This document shows positions 1-12,652 of a stretch of 64,000 bases of DNA, in pieces. The DNA lies in assembly GCA_025024175.1 (NCBI GenBank), contig QCXZ01000041.1, positions 18,905,786-18,969,785 of the forward strand, written 5' to 3'. The translations under genes and the position numbers were made by a program. Numbering within the stretch: position 1 is the first letter of the stretch; the number at the start of each line of letters is the position of its first letter. The stretch comes from Rhyzopertha dominica (taxonomy: Eukaryota > Arthropoda > Insecta > Coleoptera > Bostrichidae). The notes beneath the pieces were generated by a model. That model saw only the letters and a program-made list of their open reading frames with translations. It was not told the origin of the DNA and ran no database searches.

Positions 1-587
1 TTTTCTTCCTCACACGTGTATGTTTCTTAAGATAACTTAAACCTTGGACATGGAGAGACTCTCTTAAATTAGTTTAAATATATTCGATTAACATTGTTTA
101 TTATAGTGACGCTTCTGTCAATTCTAATAAATGATATTTAAAGGCAGATTTTGGTAACACATGAACCATGACTTAGTTTTAATATCATCTTTTAATGGCG
201 TAGGTCATTATTTTTCCAAGCATGGGACCTACCTACGAAACTATATTAATAGGTTTATTTTCCTGACGAGTAAGTAGTTTACAGTCTATAATATTTACAG
301 AAATATATATGTTATTCCATAATTTTGACTAATTTCTTTTCCTCTTAGCTTCACCCTTTTATCTTGTTGAATTGTTTCTACATTTCCTTAATAGAAGCTA
401 GCTTTTTTAGTAATCCTAAATTAAGCTTGAAATATTACCACTATCACTGAAAAGTTCGCTTCTAATTACATGCATGCTTTAATTAACTTCTATAAGTAAT
501 GATTATTGTCAATCCAATCTCAAATTTATTGATAGTAATCCAGCTAAATAAGATTCGTGGTGAATGGATGAACTGTTTTAATTTCAG
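1..587 (+). other. Part of a gene A intron
   Basis: This stretch ends in a good acceptor (TAATTTCAG) at 587. By homology to B-D it is the intron between exons 7 and 8. No exon 7-like sequence (LTPA..ALWFF...YFxxxxM) is visible, so the exon lies further left. I see nothing else recognisable here. Confidence 0.7.
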
Positions 588-3500
588 TGTCTTGGACACA
601 CCTGGTACTTGTCAATGGATACGCAACTATACATGTTAACACCGCTGTTACTTGTTCCTCTGGTTCAGCATCCTAAAAAAACTAAGTACTTCTTGCTTCC
701 AGCAGTGTTGGGTGCATCAATACTGGCCCCGGTTATAATAATTTACGCTTATGGAATAAAATAGTACGTATTAGGTATTAATAACAGCAAAGAATGATTG
801 TTGTTGAAGTTACCTATATATATATATATATATTGATATAGCGTAACAAAGAATAAATTATTTTTGTAGTTTGTAGATATAGATGGATTTCGGTTAGCAA
901 TGTTTACTTGTCTTTAAAATTAGTTGACACACATTTTTTTCAGTAGCTATGAGAGGAATAATTTTTTGGCACATCACATTGTCATAGAAATCAAATTTCT
1001 TCTTCGCAGAAATAAATAACCTCTCCTTATTCTATAATATCAAATGTNCCCTAACATGACAANAGATCAAAACTAGTCTTTAAGAAATGAGACAAAAACT
1101 TATAGAAATACAATTAAACACCTCTTGTAGCTTTAAAAAATACAATAAGTAATTTGTTAATTTTTATTGTTAACTTAATCTGTATTGTTAATATACAACC
1201 TTAACTGTAGTCGTACGATGGATTACTTCCATAAATATTATAACCCCACGCATACAAGGATTGCACCTTACATCATTGGAATAGCTTTTGGAGTGTTCCT
1301 TTGGGACAATCCACCCAGAGAACAGAAGTTACGGATTTCTAGAGTAATACTATTATTATAAGCTAATGCACTAGTTTAACATATCCGTTTTGCAGCGTTT
1401 GAGTGCAACGATGTGGACAGTTATGCTTGCTATGACTTCAGCAATCTTCATCAGACTGGGTGCGGTCATTGAAAACAACAATGCGATTGAATCTACTCTC
1501 TACATGGGTTTACATAGACCTGCATGGGCAGTATTTCTCTACTGGTTATCATTTGCTTGCACATACGGATATGCAGGTAAAATAACTAGTATACTGTGGC
1601 CGTATTACAGAATTCCGTAATACGACAATTATGTTTTGTTGTCAACCCGAGATGAACCTCATGAGTTCTGCTTAATTTTTGTTTAGTCACATTATGAGTA
1701 GTGGTTATAACTCTCAACACTATCTATATGCAGTCGTATTTATTATTTAATGAGTCACAATGTGTGACTAATTGTAAATTACAAAGCACGAGAAACTACA
1801 GTTTTATTCAAATAAGAAGAGTGANAAAATAAAATAGCAAACAAAAAACATTTATATTTTGGTATAAACGGTCATTCACGAAGAGTGGCCCGTTGGAAGT
1901 TTAAGGAAATGATTTTGTACATAAAGGTTATCTAGTACAATCTATCTAACTAAAATATTGGCATTTTTCAGACACTGCCAGGGCCGGGCCCATAGGGGGG
2001 TAGGGGAGTAGCCCTGTCAGTTGGTTAAAAACTGCCGCAGTTGGCTCCAAAATTGATTAGTCAAATTTGTTAAAAAAACAATTAATAATTAAAGTTAAAT
2101 CAAGAAGGTGGTATAAAAATAATGTTAGTTTCCCCACGGCATCCGCGAATATGCAATAATTCCTCGTTGGCAATGACGAGTAGTCATTAGATAACAATGA
2201 TCGACAGTGATTCGGCAGGCAATAGTGTTGCCAGTCAGTACACTAGTACATTATTATAAAATCTAGTACATTTCTTAAAATAATTTTTTATGGGCATCTA
2301 AAAAAATAGCAACAATTTTCAACAACGAATATAACTCATAATGTATTTCAAAATGTTAATAATATACTATACTATACGGTCTGGTCTACGTTGCAGCGTT
2401 TGTGGTTGCACCTTACAGAAAGTTGCATTTTACTCGAGGAGCATAATAAAGTTGTTGTTATATATTTTTTGCGGTTTTGAATTCTACGTAAAATTCTAGT
2501 GAGGCTTTGTGTAACACATGAATATACTTAAATGTTATAATTTTCGAGATATAAGAGTTTAAAAAAATTAACAGCTACAGGATCCCGTTCGACGCCTACC
2601 ACACAAACAAATGTGAATCGAATGTCGATAGTATGAATGACAAAGGTCCAAAATACACCTTAGTCAAATCAAATTTTGAAAATGGTGTATGCAGCAGTTA
2701 CAGGATGACGTCATAGTTAAGTATTTAAAAATAGGCAAAATTCAAAAAAATTATATGGAACTTCCTGTTTTTTATGCAGCTTTTGGATTCTAGGCAAATT
2801 TTAGTTGGGGTTTGTGTAAAACACTATGAGGCTACAAGTAACAGATTTTTTTATATTTAACATTTTATGTGGAAAACTGTTGAAATTGCATTTTATGCAA
2901 CTTCAGGAGTGCTTTGGATGCAATTTGACAGACGCTAAAACAAGTGTATATCTAGTCTGCAACATGCTGCCGGTATCTCACACTGAGATATTCTAATTAA
3001 TTGTTACCATCAGTTATCAGATAAAAATATTTGCTAGTGAAAGAAAGCAATGTCTAATAATTATTTATGAAATAAAAAGAAATGATTATATAATTTGATA
3101 TTTTGCGTTGTCATTTTTACTTTACACATTTCCAAATGCCTATCGTATGCAAAGACGGAGGCTAATAAAGCAAAATCAAATAAAACATTTGTTTTAGTTT
3201 CAACACCACCGACAAAAACAAAACACTAACAATTTTTATTAGTTTTAACATTTTTGTATAAACAGACGAGAAACTTAGCTGCCAAATTTTTTATAAACTC
3301 TTATATCTCGAAAATTTTAACATTTAAGTATATAATGTGTTACAAGCCGCACTTGAATTATTTTCATTCAAAAGATCACATTCGAAAACTTGATACTGCA
3401 GAATTTCATAATTCCACCCTGGCCGTTCCCCATCGTCTAATACGAACTTGTCGTGACACACCCTGTATGTATTTTAGAAAATAAATTTGTTTTGAGCTAC

Positions 3501-6500
3501 TTAATACATAAATATTTTCAGTATTTTTGCCTTTTTAGAATGTCTGTGCGCTATTGAACTGCACCAAAAATTACACTCAAAGTATTTGTTTTTAATACCG
3601 TTGTCTGAATATGAATAGTATGAATATTCAGAAAAAAGTCGATACTTGTATAGTATCGACGTTCATAATCAGGAACATTTAATCATGGATATTTTGTTTT
3701 TTTTCAAATGAAACGGTATATCAATTGTGCTATCAGTAAATGTGAAATTCAGCTCTCTTCAATTACTTTTTTAACTATTGAGTAGCTACTTCACTTAACT
3801 GTAAACTGCTTATAATATTTCTGATAAACCTAGTTATAAAAATGTAAAGGGCAATATGAGAGGAACTGAACGTAAAATAATAATACTTAGTATTTCAAAT
3901 AAATTTCAACTTCCAAAGTAGGTAAAAGACCAAATTGATTTACTGCTTGAAACATTCTCGTTTAGAAAGCATACCCTTATTTTATGCTTTCCCCTCATAT
4001 TAGATCCATAAATAAAACAAAACAAACAAAAGATGACTTAAAAGACAAATCTGCCAGGAGAACACATATAAACTATTCAGATGCTGATATACTAAATTTA
4101 TTCAGGAAAACTGTGCTAGAACTGAAAACAAAAGGCTCAGTTTTTTCATATATATGTACAAACATATAAGTACTTAATAGCTGTAAAGAATGACAAGCAA
4201 TAACAATCTGTTGCTTCACTATTTTAAAGTTACTTCATATGCTGTTCATTATTTGTTACACACTATTATATTATATGGGAGATAACGCCTCCAGTTGTAG
4301 CACTTTAAATTTCTTTCCCACCTAAGGAACCAGAAGTTCCTTGAATACGCTGCAGCACTTCTTCTTCGGTATTCACTGTACCACTAACGCATACCTGATT
4401 TTATTCTGCCGCAATCCAGTGGAGTTAGGTTTAGAGATCGCGTGGGTAGGAGCTTTTGATAAAAGCACGATCCATACTCATTTAGTAACAAATCTTCAAT
4501 AAGATCGGCGACCACTGTTCTTAAAATATTCAAATACAATACAGAATCCATATGCCGGTGGTAAATAAAATGCCGGAACAGAATCTTCATATGCTAATTA
4601 AACCAAATTTGTTTAAAAATTATTCTCCAGTTTTACGTTAGGATTATTTTTGTCCCAGAAATGGCAGTTTTTGCTGTTTATAATACTTTCGCGCGTAAAT
4701 TCTGTTTAATTCGTCCAAATTATGTTTAATACCATGTTACAGAAGTATTTTTTTCTTCCGCATTTGTAGAAACTATGTTATTTAGAGCTGTGTACTTGTA
4801 ATAGTGTCACTTATGTTTTTTTTTAAATCAACGAATTGAAGAACCCTAACTGTACTGGCATCTTTTATAGATGCTCAAGGATAAGCTTCAAAATAAACGT
4901 AGAATGTAATTAGATCTACTTATGACATTAATTTAAAGTTTGGGCCAGGTAAATTAATAAACGTAGTTGATCTTTATTTAAGATTATATTGTCAAGAAAA
5001 TGTTGAAGATGACCCAGAATTATTAGCAGTTATTCATAGTGATGAAGAGATTATTAGTATTATTTCTGAATATAAATATAAATACCAATTAACCACAAAA
5101 TTAACCCAATTTGTCAAAATTAAGAGAGTTTACTCATAATGGTTGGACAAAAAGTTATAAATGTGTACCATACTGAACATAGCAATCTGATATTCATGTA
5201 ATTGAAAATCTTTTATTTTTTAACTAAAGTTTAATAGTACCATCATCATTATATTGGTCTAACATGCACAAGGATATTGAAAATGTTAAAAATTGTAGAC
5301 AATGTGATATATTTCGTACAAATAATATTAGAGAACCGATTCCACATCAGATCCCAAGGTATAGCTTTGAAAAAGTATCAAGCAATGTTCTTGAGTTTGG
5401 GGACAATCTTATCTGGTAGTAGTAGATTATTCTTCAAAATGGATTGAATTGGCAATTTTGGAAGACAAGACATCTGAAACACTAATTAATAATCTGAAAG
5501 CAATATTCAGAAAATTAGGAATACCTAAAACATTAATTGCCGACAATATGCCATACAATTTTTATCTCTGTAGACAGTTTTCTAAAGAATGGGGTTTCAA
5601 TATAGTCACTAGTATTCCACATTATTCCAAATCAAACGGGTTAGCGGAAAAATCTGCAGTGATAGTAAAAAACATTCTTCGTAAAACGACGGATGTATTA
5701 GGACTACTACGGTATCAGTATACACCGACGTAGTCCGGCGCTGAGTTATTAATGAATAAGAAACTAAGGGATATGATACCATCCGTGAAAAAATCGTTAA
5801 AATTTAACCAGTACAAACCACAATATGAAAGTGTAAAAGATAAAATCGTGAGAAACAGAAATTTAGCGAAGAAGTCTTATGATAGAGACACATGAAAGAA
5901 CAGGCTTTAAAGAAGGTGAGACAATAGAAATTAAAAAAGACGAATGGGTGCCATAACTAAAAGGTTAGTACAGCCAAGGTCTAACATTGTTCGGGATGAA
6001 AATAACGGTACATATATAGGCGAAACAGTTACTTTTTAAGAAAGTCTTTAAATACATCTAGATTTCGGCACTGTATTATTAACCAAGGCGATAATGCTAT
6101 TCCGGGTAGTAGTGAGGTAAAGAATAAGGATAATCGTGATAAATCGGACACAGTGTAGCTAGACCGGATATTATTAAACGACAGATTAAGCTCCCTAAAA
6201 AATTTAAAGATTATGAAATGTACCAGTAGTACCTATTTTTGAATTGAGATATTTTTTTTGAGTTAGGTTAGGTTAGGTTATATTCCAAGAAAGGGATATG
6301 TTGCGTAGTTCTGTTAATATGTTTAGTATGAGCTGTCAGTCAAACGAGTGCCAGGTATGGCAGGTGACATGTAACCTTCACCAAAACTAGATATTAGCTA
6401 AATTAAAATTAGAAGACAATCACGAAAACATTACATCCTTTAACAAACTCTAAATGATAGTATGTAAATGGCTCATATTTATTNTATAGAGAACCNCGTG

Positions 6501-7541
6501 TTTACTTTACTAGGACAAAAAATGGACAGTTTTGAAGCAATGCACGCGATAACGAATGTGGTATAAAACAAAACTGATCAGCGCCATGCGTTTGTTGTTG
6601 GACGGCTTCATGCACTCGCGTACACTGCTAAATGTGCTGCATACAGTATAGTATGTATATTATTACCAGTGACAGTTAATATTTCAAAATTTGAAAAAAA
6701 AAGACTTTAAAGAACATTATTTTTTATGGCAAGGGAAGGGAGATTGGTGCATTTTGAACATACTTAGAAGACAAACTGAAGGTGTCTTATGAACGGTTAC
6801 TAAGAAGATGAAACAATGACAATGATATCAGGAGGGATTATATTTAAAAAATATACTTAATTGTGCGCTGCTTGCGTCATAATAGGGTTAGAAACTTTGA
6901 GAGTTTGCCTTATAAAACCCGATAACTCGGTATAATGGACTTCTTTTCAATATCTAGGCATTAAAAGCATTGTTTTGTCTTTTTCACCAAGTGAACAGCT
7001 ATTTACCTGTTTTCAAAACACACTTTGATGTTCCTTATCTGACTATACTTTTTCAGGTATCATTAATCGCTTCTTGTCTTCCGACGTATTTCAAGTGCTT
7101 TCTCGACTTTGTTATTCTACGTATTTGATTCATATTACCGTGATACTAATGGATATAGCAAATCAGAGGACGTTGTATCACTTTTCGGTGTATGAAGGTG
7201 TAAGTTATAATGCTCTTAATGTTTTTAAGATAATTGTTATCAGGCATAAACTTTTCTAGCTATACAAGGTTTGCGGTGATGTATTCTTCAGTATAGTCTT
7301 CGGCCTTTTTTGGAGCCTGGCCTTTGAATATCCAATAATAGCAATGGAGAAAGAACTGTTTCGAACAGGTAGGAAAGAGGGCAAAAAAAATAAACGACAT
7401 GCTAAAGTTGTTACGTTTAAAGCTAAGAAGCCATCAAGCCAACACCTTTACGACAGAAGTGTAGGCTGTTACACATCGGCGTCAACTAAAAACTTTGAAT
7501 GTGAAACATTCAATCTTGGCGCAGCTGGCAGTTCGAACTGA
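588..7541 (+). CDS. Gene A: NRF-6-like membrane acyltransferase, 3' half only (5' end lies outside the window)
   Basis: Exons 588-763, 1211-1343, 1396-1576, 7057-7199 and 7260-7541 join in frame and end at TGA 7539-7541. The translation aligns throughout with the last third of genes B-D: CLGHTWYLSMD, then DYFHKYYNPTHTR, then LYMGLHRPAWAV, then STYLIHITV, then FWSLAFEYP. These are membrane segments of the acyltransferase-3 core of the NRF-6 family (multi-pass proteins; lipid or drug transport roles are known in nematodes). Two structural differences from the other copies are visible. The exon homologous to exon 9 is split by an extra 52-nt intron (1344-1395, phase 0). The last intron is absent, so the final exon reads on from the last membrane span into a lysine-rich tail of about 57 residues. 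A GT (7369-7370) remains at the lost intron's position. AATAAA follows 17 nt after the stop. The signal peptide, N-terminal cysteine domain and first part of the core must lie upstream of base 1. Confidence 0.9.
815..833. repeat. (TA)n microsatellite
   Basis: An uninterrupted alternating TA run in an intron of gene A. Confidence 0.9.
2510..3344. repeat. Inverted-repeat segment with arms of about 50 bp
   Basis: Bases 2510-2561 (tgtaacacatgaatatactt...) recur as a near-perfect reverse complement at 3294-3344. Weaker similarity continues on both sides of each arm. A third, partial direct copy lies at about 2768-2826. The structure suggests a decayed inverted-repeat DNA element of about 0.85 kb or more; I cannot assign a family. 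Confidence 0.55.
4265..4600 (-). pseudogene. C-terminal fragment of a mariner-type (DDE_3) transposase
   Basis: On the minus strand the reading YLNILRTVVADLIEDLLLN is followed by LNLTPLDCG and, after a frameshift, an EEVLQRIQ-like segment. This order (Y-L-x-I-L, L-x-D-L-x-L, SPDLTPLDFFLWG-like, EELLxRI) is typical of the C-terminal catalytic region of mariner-like transposases. The third acidic catalytic residue region is present in altered form (LTPLDCG). The N-terminal DNA-binding part is absent and frames are broken, so it is a relic. Confidence 0.6.
4960..5900 (+). pseudogene. Ty3/gypsy-type integrase fragment, degenerate
   Basis: An open stretch at 5449-5733 reads like the core of a retroviral-type integrase: LINNLKAIFRKLGIPKTLIADN (second catalytic Asp region), then a segment ending SIPHYSKSNGLAEK (the conserved NG-x-x-E with the third acidic residue) and VKNILRK. 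Upstream (about 5270-5400) a CRQC-containing segment matches the zinc-binding linker of gypsy pol. Downstream (5745-5890) AELLMNKKLRDMIPS matches the post-core region. Stops and frameshifts interrupt all of it, and no LTRs, gag or reverse transcriptase are seen. Confidence 0.75.
6263..6280. repeat. Short TTAGG run
   Basis: About 3.6 copies of TTAGG, the canonical insect telomere unit, embedded in ordinary intron sequence. This short run supports an arthropod origin only weakly and is not a telomere. Confidence 0.7.
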
Positions 7542-7557
7542 AATATTTGTCAATTTA

Positions 7558-7563
7558 AATAAA
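7558..7563 (+). terminator. Poly(A) signal of gene A
   Basis: AATAAA begins 17 nt after the gene A stop codon. Its closeness supports the view that the exon ending at 7541 is terminal and that the donor-like GT at 7369 is not used. Confidence 0.6.
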
Positions 7564-7892
7564 AGATAAGAAATACTATGCTTTCATTTTTATTACGAAT
7601 GTCATGCATCTGCAACACGGTAATTTGCAACAGACTGTTGTTTCAGCGTATCTTCCATATTATACATATGGTTAGAAGCATGCCCTAACTGACTGAAGAT
7701 AGTGTCAGACCATTGAATGAGTTGAATTTATTTATATTTGTCAAAATTTTTCCTTTTCATCTTTTGAATTCCTTGGGTCCGAGGGGCGACATCTACCTAT
7801 ATACACAAAAAGAAATGCGTACGGATTTTTTTATAAAAAAAACGTACGAGTACACATGCATATATACCAGTGACTTCGAAATTAAACAAAAA

Positions 7893-7961
7893 AATCATGT
7901 TAGTAGAAAATTAGATGGCAATGCTATTACCCTTGTGTATACATATTATAGTGTGCTCACC
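7893..7961 (+). repeat. Copy of the dispersed repeat found at 12.6-13.4 kb
   Basis: The piece reading catgttagtagaaaattag followed by atggcaatgctatta matches, in reverse complement, the arm at about 13305-13345. Bases 7931-7961 are an exact 31-bp reverse complement of 12591-12621. These are copies of one short interspersed family. Confidence 0.7.
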
Positions 7962-9135
7962 TTATGGGATTTATCGCGGACACCATCGAGGTGCCTGGAG
8001 TCGGTTGTTTACATTTTCAAGTGAAGCCAACATAATAGTCACATTCTAAGGTGGAATTGGAGGAAAACAGAAACGTACTGTTGACCAGAGTAGTGCTCAA
8101 TGTATCGTGCGATTGCCCGTGTTCACGCGCATTAGATGGTCCACTGTACTACAGGTGTTTGGAATGTTCTCTATTGTTGTGTAGTGTGGTGTAAAGTTTT
8201 GGTTAAAAAGAGCTTATTGCGAGCTGTGTAAGGACAAGGCGTATAAAAAAATTAATCCAGGCAATGGTGCGGATGTATCAAGTATGCAAAAAGGTGGGCT
8301 TTAAGGAGAAAACCGTATCATTTCACCGGTAAGCATTGTTTAGGTTATGTTTATATTTATATTTGTTGTAATAGGCGTCGTTTGATAAATTTAGCGAAAT
8401 TAGTTACTTTATAGAGAAATAAGTTTATAAAATGTAATGAAGTTGATAGTGAAGGATTGATACATATGGAATATGAGTACTGTTAGTGGTAGACGTTTTA
8501 AAAATAAATATTTGTAGGTAGCAGAAGAGAGCCGATGTGTTCCGAGTAAGTACTTCAGTGATGCCTGATGCGGATTTTGATTTTAAGTATTTCTTTGTTT
8601 TTATAATAATTTTCATTTTCGCAGATTCTGAATTTTTTTCCTTATATTTCTATGTGAAGAATGACTAATGTTTTCTCATTAAGTGTTGATTATGAATACT
8701 AATGCTAGAACTCTGTTGATGTTTTCATTCGGCCAAAACTTTTTTCTCGTGTGTAACGAAATTAAATTAGTGTTTGTTGTACAAAAAGACGTTTCTTTGC
8801 TTTAACTGAAAGATTGTTCGAAATATTATTGATGTACGCACCGCTTTTGTTTTTAGTTGGAAGTTAAATTATCTCACTGTTGACCCTTTTATAACAGTAC
8901 GCCAATGTACTTGGAGGAAAACTGTATCTCCCCCTCGTACTCGCGCTCTCCTCACCTTCATTGGTCTTGACGTCAGTTCCAACCGTATTTATAAATGAGA
9001 TGTCGTGTCCATCTAATAATATGTCAATGGCGGACACCTATTTTGCTAATTTATCTCTGTATGGTGGCGGTACGTAGCGGTAAACATCGGAACTGCTACA
9101 TGGTATTAAATGTGGTAAATCGGAGCGGTATCCCC

Positions 9136-10128
9136 ACGAATCCCGGAATGTCGAACCACGGAATTACGAACTAGCGAAACCAGTACCGACGAACACAGGA
9201 AACGTCGAATCATGGAAAGAAGTGAAATTAGTTACATACCAGCGGTACCTCAAATTTTGTACGAATGTATGTGTTGAGCTCATGCAACCGTACATATAAA
9301 TGTGACTGTAGCCATCCTCATCAGTACCACATANTATTGTATTTGTATTATTTCGTATTGTACATAAATAAAAGATGTTATAAATTACTGCTCTAGATCT
9401 AAAATTATTATAACATGTGAGATCGTTACGTGGTGCTTGCAAGAATGTCGTGACAACCTTCATGAAAACCTTTATTTTCATTGCATTGCATTTTAAAAGC
9501 TTGCCATATTACACTCAATGCATCTATTTTTTGTAAATACGTGGAAGTTGCCTCATAGAATCAAATAGTTGACGGTATCTCCACCACCTTTAAGTTGGCT
9601 TTAAAAGTTCAAGCATAATCATACCTATTTTGTTTCAGATTTTTGTTATAATTCGAAGTTTTAACAAAACATATGACGTCTTATTTAGAATAAAATAAGT
9701 TAATGTCACTACCTTATAAGCAAATATATTTCCATGGTAGATTAAATAAGAGGTAAGTATTAGTCTTTTCTATTACTATGCTCAATAAAGTTTTAGAAAG
9801 CATTTTAAAATATTGACAGATTTCAGAAGGCAAACCTATTACTTTTTGCAGACAATGATTTATATATTATGTATGTACTGTTACTGTTTTGAGCGGAATC
9901 CTCATTTTAAGAAAATCTGCATTTTTAGGGTAATAGTTACGGTCGGCTGGAAGAATAATTACCTAGTAACCTGATAACTACTTATTAAATATACAATACA
10001 ACTAAAATATGTTTAAGTACCACTGGTTTAATTTTTCCCCCGTTCGACTTTCTTGTGTTCGTTAGTCGCGTACAAACAGAATGTTCGGTGGTTCGACGAT
10101 TTCCTTGGTTCGACATTCCGGGATTCGT
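9136..10128. mobile_element. Candidate non-autonomous DNA element with terminal inverted repeats
   Basis: Bases 9136-9158 (acgaatcccggaatgtcgaa...) and 10106-10128 are exact 23-bp reverse complements, 993 bp end to end. Inside the arms both ends carry related spaced motifs (cgaacaca, gtcgaa, ccgg), so similarity extends to roughly 75 bp per side. I could not identify a clear target-site duplication or transposase, and the family is unknown. Confidence 0.55.
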
Positions 10129-10743
10129 TATGGACTCAATCGGAGCTTTGAATTTCGTTAGAGGGGAATATCAGACTGTACCCCTTCAATCAAACGTCTG
10201 CATTACACGACTAGGACCAGGGAGCGCGGGTGAGGCAAACAACTTCTAATAACAGAGAGATTGATATACGACATACGTGCACCTGCAGGAGCCATCGAAA
10301 AATGAGCATTTTCGACTTTCGCGATTCCGCACATCATGGCATGCAAATTGCAAAGTTCCGATAGGCAATGGCTATTAATAAAATCTGTATGTTAAAAAAC
10401 TGTTTCATACAAAGATCGCTGGCAATTTATAGACGAATTTTGTTAATTTGGGTAATTAGGTAGGAGCGTTTACATTTGTGACTATTCCTATTTTGATATT
10501 TATTTCGTAGTTTATGAATTTTTGGTAAAGCATAGCTTTTTAATATTAAGGAATTTTTTAACTTTAATTTGTATTGAATGTATTGAAGATTACTATCTAT
10601 CTGTTTATTAACAGTCCTCTTAGGTAACATTTTGGATAAAGAAGACGTGTTAAAAGTTAAACTAATATGGAATTTATGAAATTAAATGCTCCCCATATGA
10701 AAAAAGTACACAGGCCAAACACAATATAGGTGGCTAAGTATTA

Positions 10744-11289
10744 AGCCGGGTCCAAATTAGTAAAAATTTGTGTTGTGTAGTGTGCGCCGTAAAAATGTAT
10801 TTTAATAATGTAGTGCATACGTGTGCGGCGCATAAAAATCAACGTAAAAATATCTGTCGCGCACGATGCACGCTAGCGTCGGTTGGTGGTTTTTTTGACT
10901 AACATCAAAAGGAATTTGCGCTAAAACATAAACGCTATGTAGCCGCTTCAAAAATGAAAACAAGATTTGCTGCAAAACACATACTAAGCACAATGGATAT
11001 TTTCTTGCTGTTGACATCAGGGCATCAAGTCTTCATGTCAGATGTTTGAATTCTCTGAATTACTGTTGGTGTAACTGGTCCAAAGAAGATGTGCGACGTT
11101 CATTATCCTGTATAATTTGATATCAAAACATAATAACCAGAAAAACAAAAAAAGATTAAGACTTCTAGAACAAACCACAGTATTTCCTGAAGTCTAAAAT
11201 CAGCTGCAAATCTCTGAAGGTGCTGCTTTTTTGACGCACGGGCCGAGCGCTTACGAACGGCACACAACATAAATAATGTGAACCCAGCT
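10744..11289. mobile_element. PIF/Harbinger-like MITE with TTA target-site duplication
   Basis: The left end AGCCGGGTCCAAATTAGT and the right end, read in reverse, AGCTGGGTTCACATTATT are imperfect terminal inverted repeats that continue with a shared TGTTGTGT. The 546-bp element is flanked on both sides by TTA (10741-10743 and 11290-11292), the 3-bp duplication expected of PIF/Harbinger transposons. No transposase is encoded, so it would be non-autonomous. Confidence 0.65.
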
Positions 11290-12590
11290 TTAGATTCAAA
11301 GGCCATAATATGCATCACGTAAACAATGGAGACAGAGAAAAGTCCCAACTAGAACTGCATAATATGGAATGGAAACAGCAGATCCCGGATTTATCATAAC
11401 CAACGTCAAAAATATAAAACTGTTAACACGTGTCCAACTTGATCCCCTTAGAGGCTATTTATCTATATGAAACGCATTTTAAACCATCTGCTAAATACGG
11501 ATCTTACGCCTCGAAATAACCCACTTAACACAAGAGAATAGCCGAATATGTAATATAAACATATTCTTCCCCATATGTTTGACTCACTTTTATTGTTTTG
11601 ATTAGTTATAGTTGTTAAGCCACTTAAGAGTTCAGCGGAGAGGTTGAAATGTATTATTGGATTTGCGAAAATTTAATTTGGAAATAGAATNTAAAGACAT
11701 ATTTGGTTATAAAACATTAACAACAGATCCACTTATTCTTATTATTTGTCTCTTTACCTAATTATCTTCAAGTTTTTGAACATAAGTTCCTATTGTTCCT
11801 ATTAAAGTTATCACAGCACATCTTTTATTATGTTACATTAGGTGTCCGAAACCGTATCTCATTTACAACATAGTCGATGAAATAACAAACATTGTAGCCT
11901 GAACTACCCTCACACGACCTATCTTCGGAAGTCTCGTTTGTCAAGGTTTGCAAGACTGTTTTATTGCTTGTTCGATTGTTTTTCGAAGTATTATCAGACG
12001 GGCCGTCTGGTTATAATAAAACATATATCTGAGATTGAACTGCTGCGGGACAGTAAACGTAATATTGAATGATATGATTTCTTTTGCCTGTTAGACAAAT
12101 TACTTATAAATAGGTAGTCAATAAATCGTACGAGGAATAACAACCCAAGCATTTATAAAAAACCGAGTTCATCTTTTAATGGGATATCCTACGATAGGCG
12201 CAGGCGTTACCCTTAGAAAGCTATGTTGGCAGTTTGTATTTTGCATATAAGCACACGAACATTTACACGTTCATTATACGAACTAAAATGATTTGTAAGA
12301 GAGTATGGCTGCATAAGACATAAGATTTTGCTTTTAATACGTATTATAATACAAATTTATATGGATATACTATTTTTGATTGGAACTCGTATTCTGCACT
12401 CGCGTAACTATAGCACCACTTGGCAACATCGGCAAAGGAACTGTTTTAAAGTAGGGGACATGAGGGGTACTCAAAATGCCGGTAATGTAAATTACTTATA
12501 TTTTACAAATTCGTTACAGCACCATCAAACGTCTGCCCCCAGAAACACTCGCATTTCGCCCCCAAAGTCTGTCAGTTTTTTCGCCATGTA

Positions 12591-12621
12591 GGTGAGCACA
12601 CTATAATATGTATACACAAGG
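12591..12621 (-). repeat. 31-bp inverted match to 7931-7961
   Basis: Exact reverse complement of 7931-7961, 4.6 kb away. It lies at the left edge of a cluster of foldback elements belonging to the same family. Confidence 0.8.
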
Positions 12622-12652
12622 CTATTACACTGACATGATGACCATGAAACTA

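Larger units (their letters stand above)
1577..7056 (+). other. Long intron of gene A with transposon remnants
   Basis: This 5.5-kb intron separates the exons ending GYA(G) and beginning (G)IINRFL. It holds an inverted-repeat segment (2510-3344), a mariner-type transposase fragment on the minus strand (about 4265-4600), a gypsy integrase fragment (about 4970-5900) and a TTAGG-type run (6263-6280). A G/C-rich patch near 1980-2010 resembles the G-run transposon ends seen near 28870 and 45160. The remaining sequence is AT-rich without recognisable features. Confidence 0.7.

Noticed and set aside
6263..6280. Telomere or telomere-fusion site
   Set aside because: Under four TTAGG units within an intron, which is easily due to chance or a retroelement relic.
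7344..7541. Separate small gene of 65 codons
   Set aside because: It is in frame with the upstream 7260 exon and is simply the end of gene A, including the last membrane span and tail.
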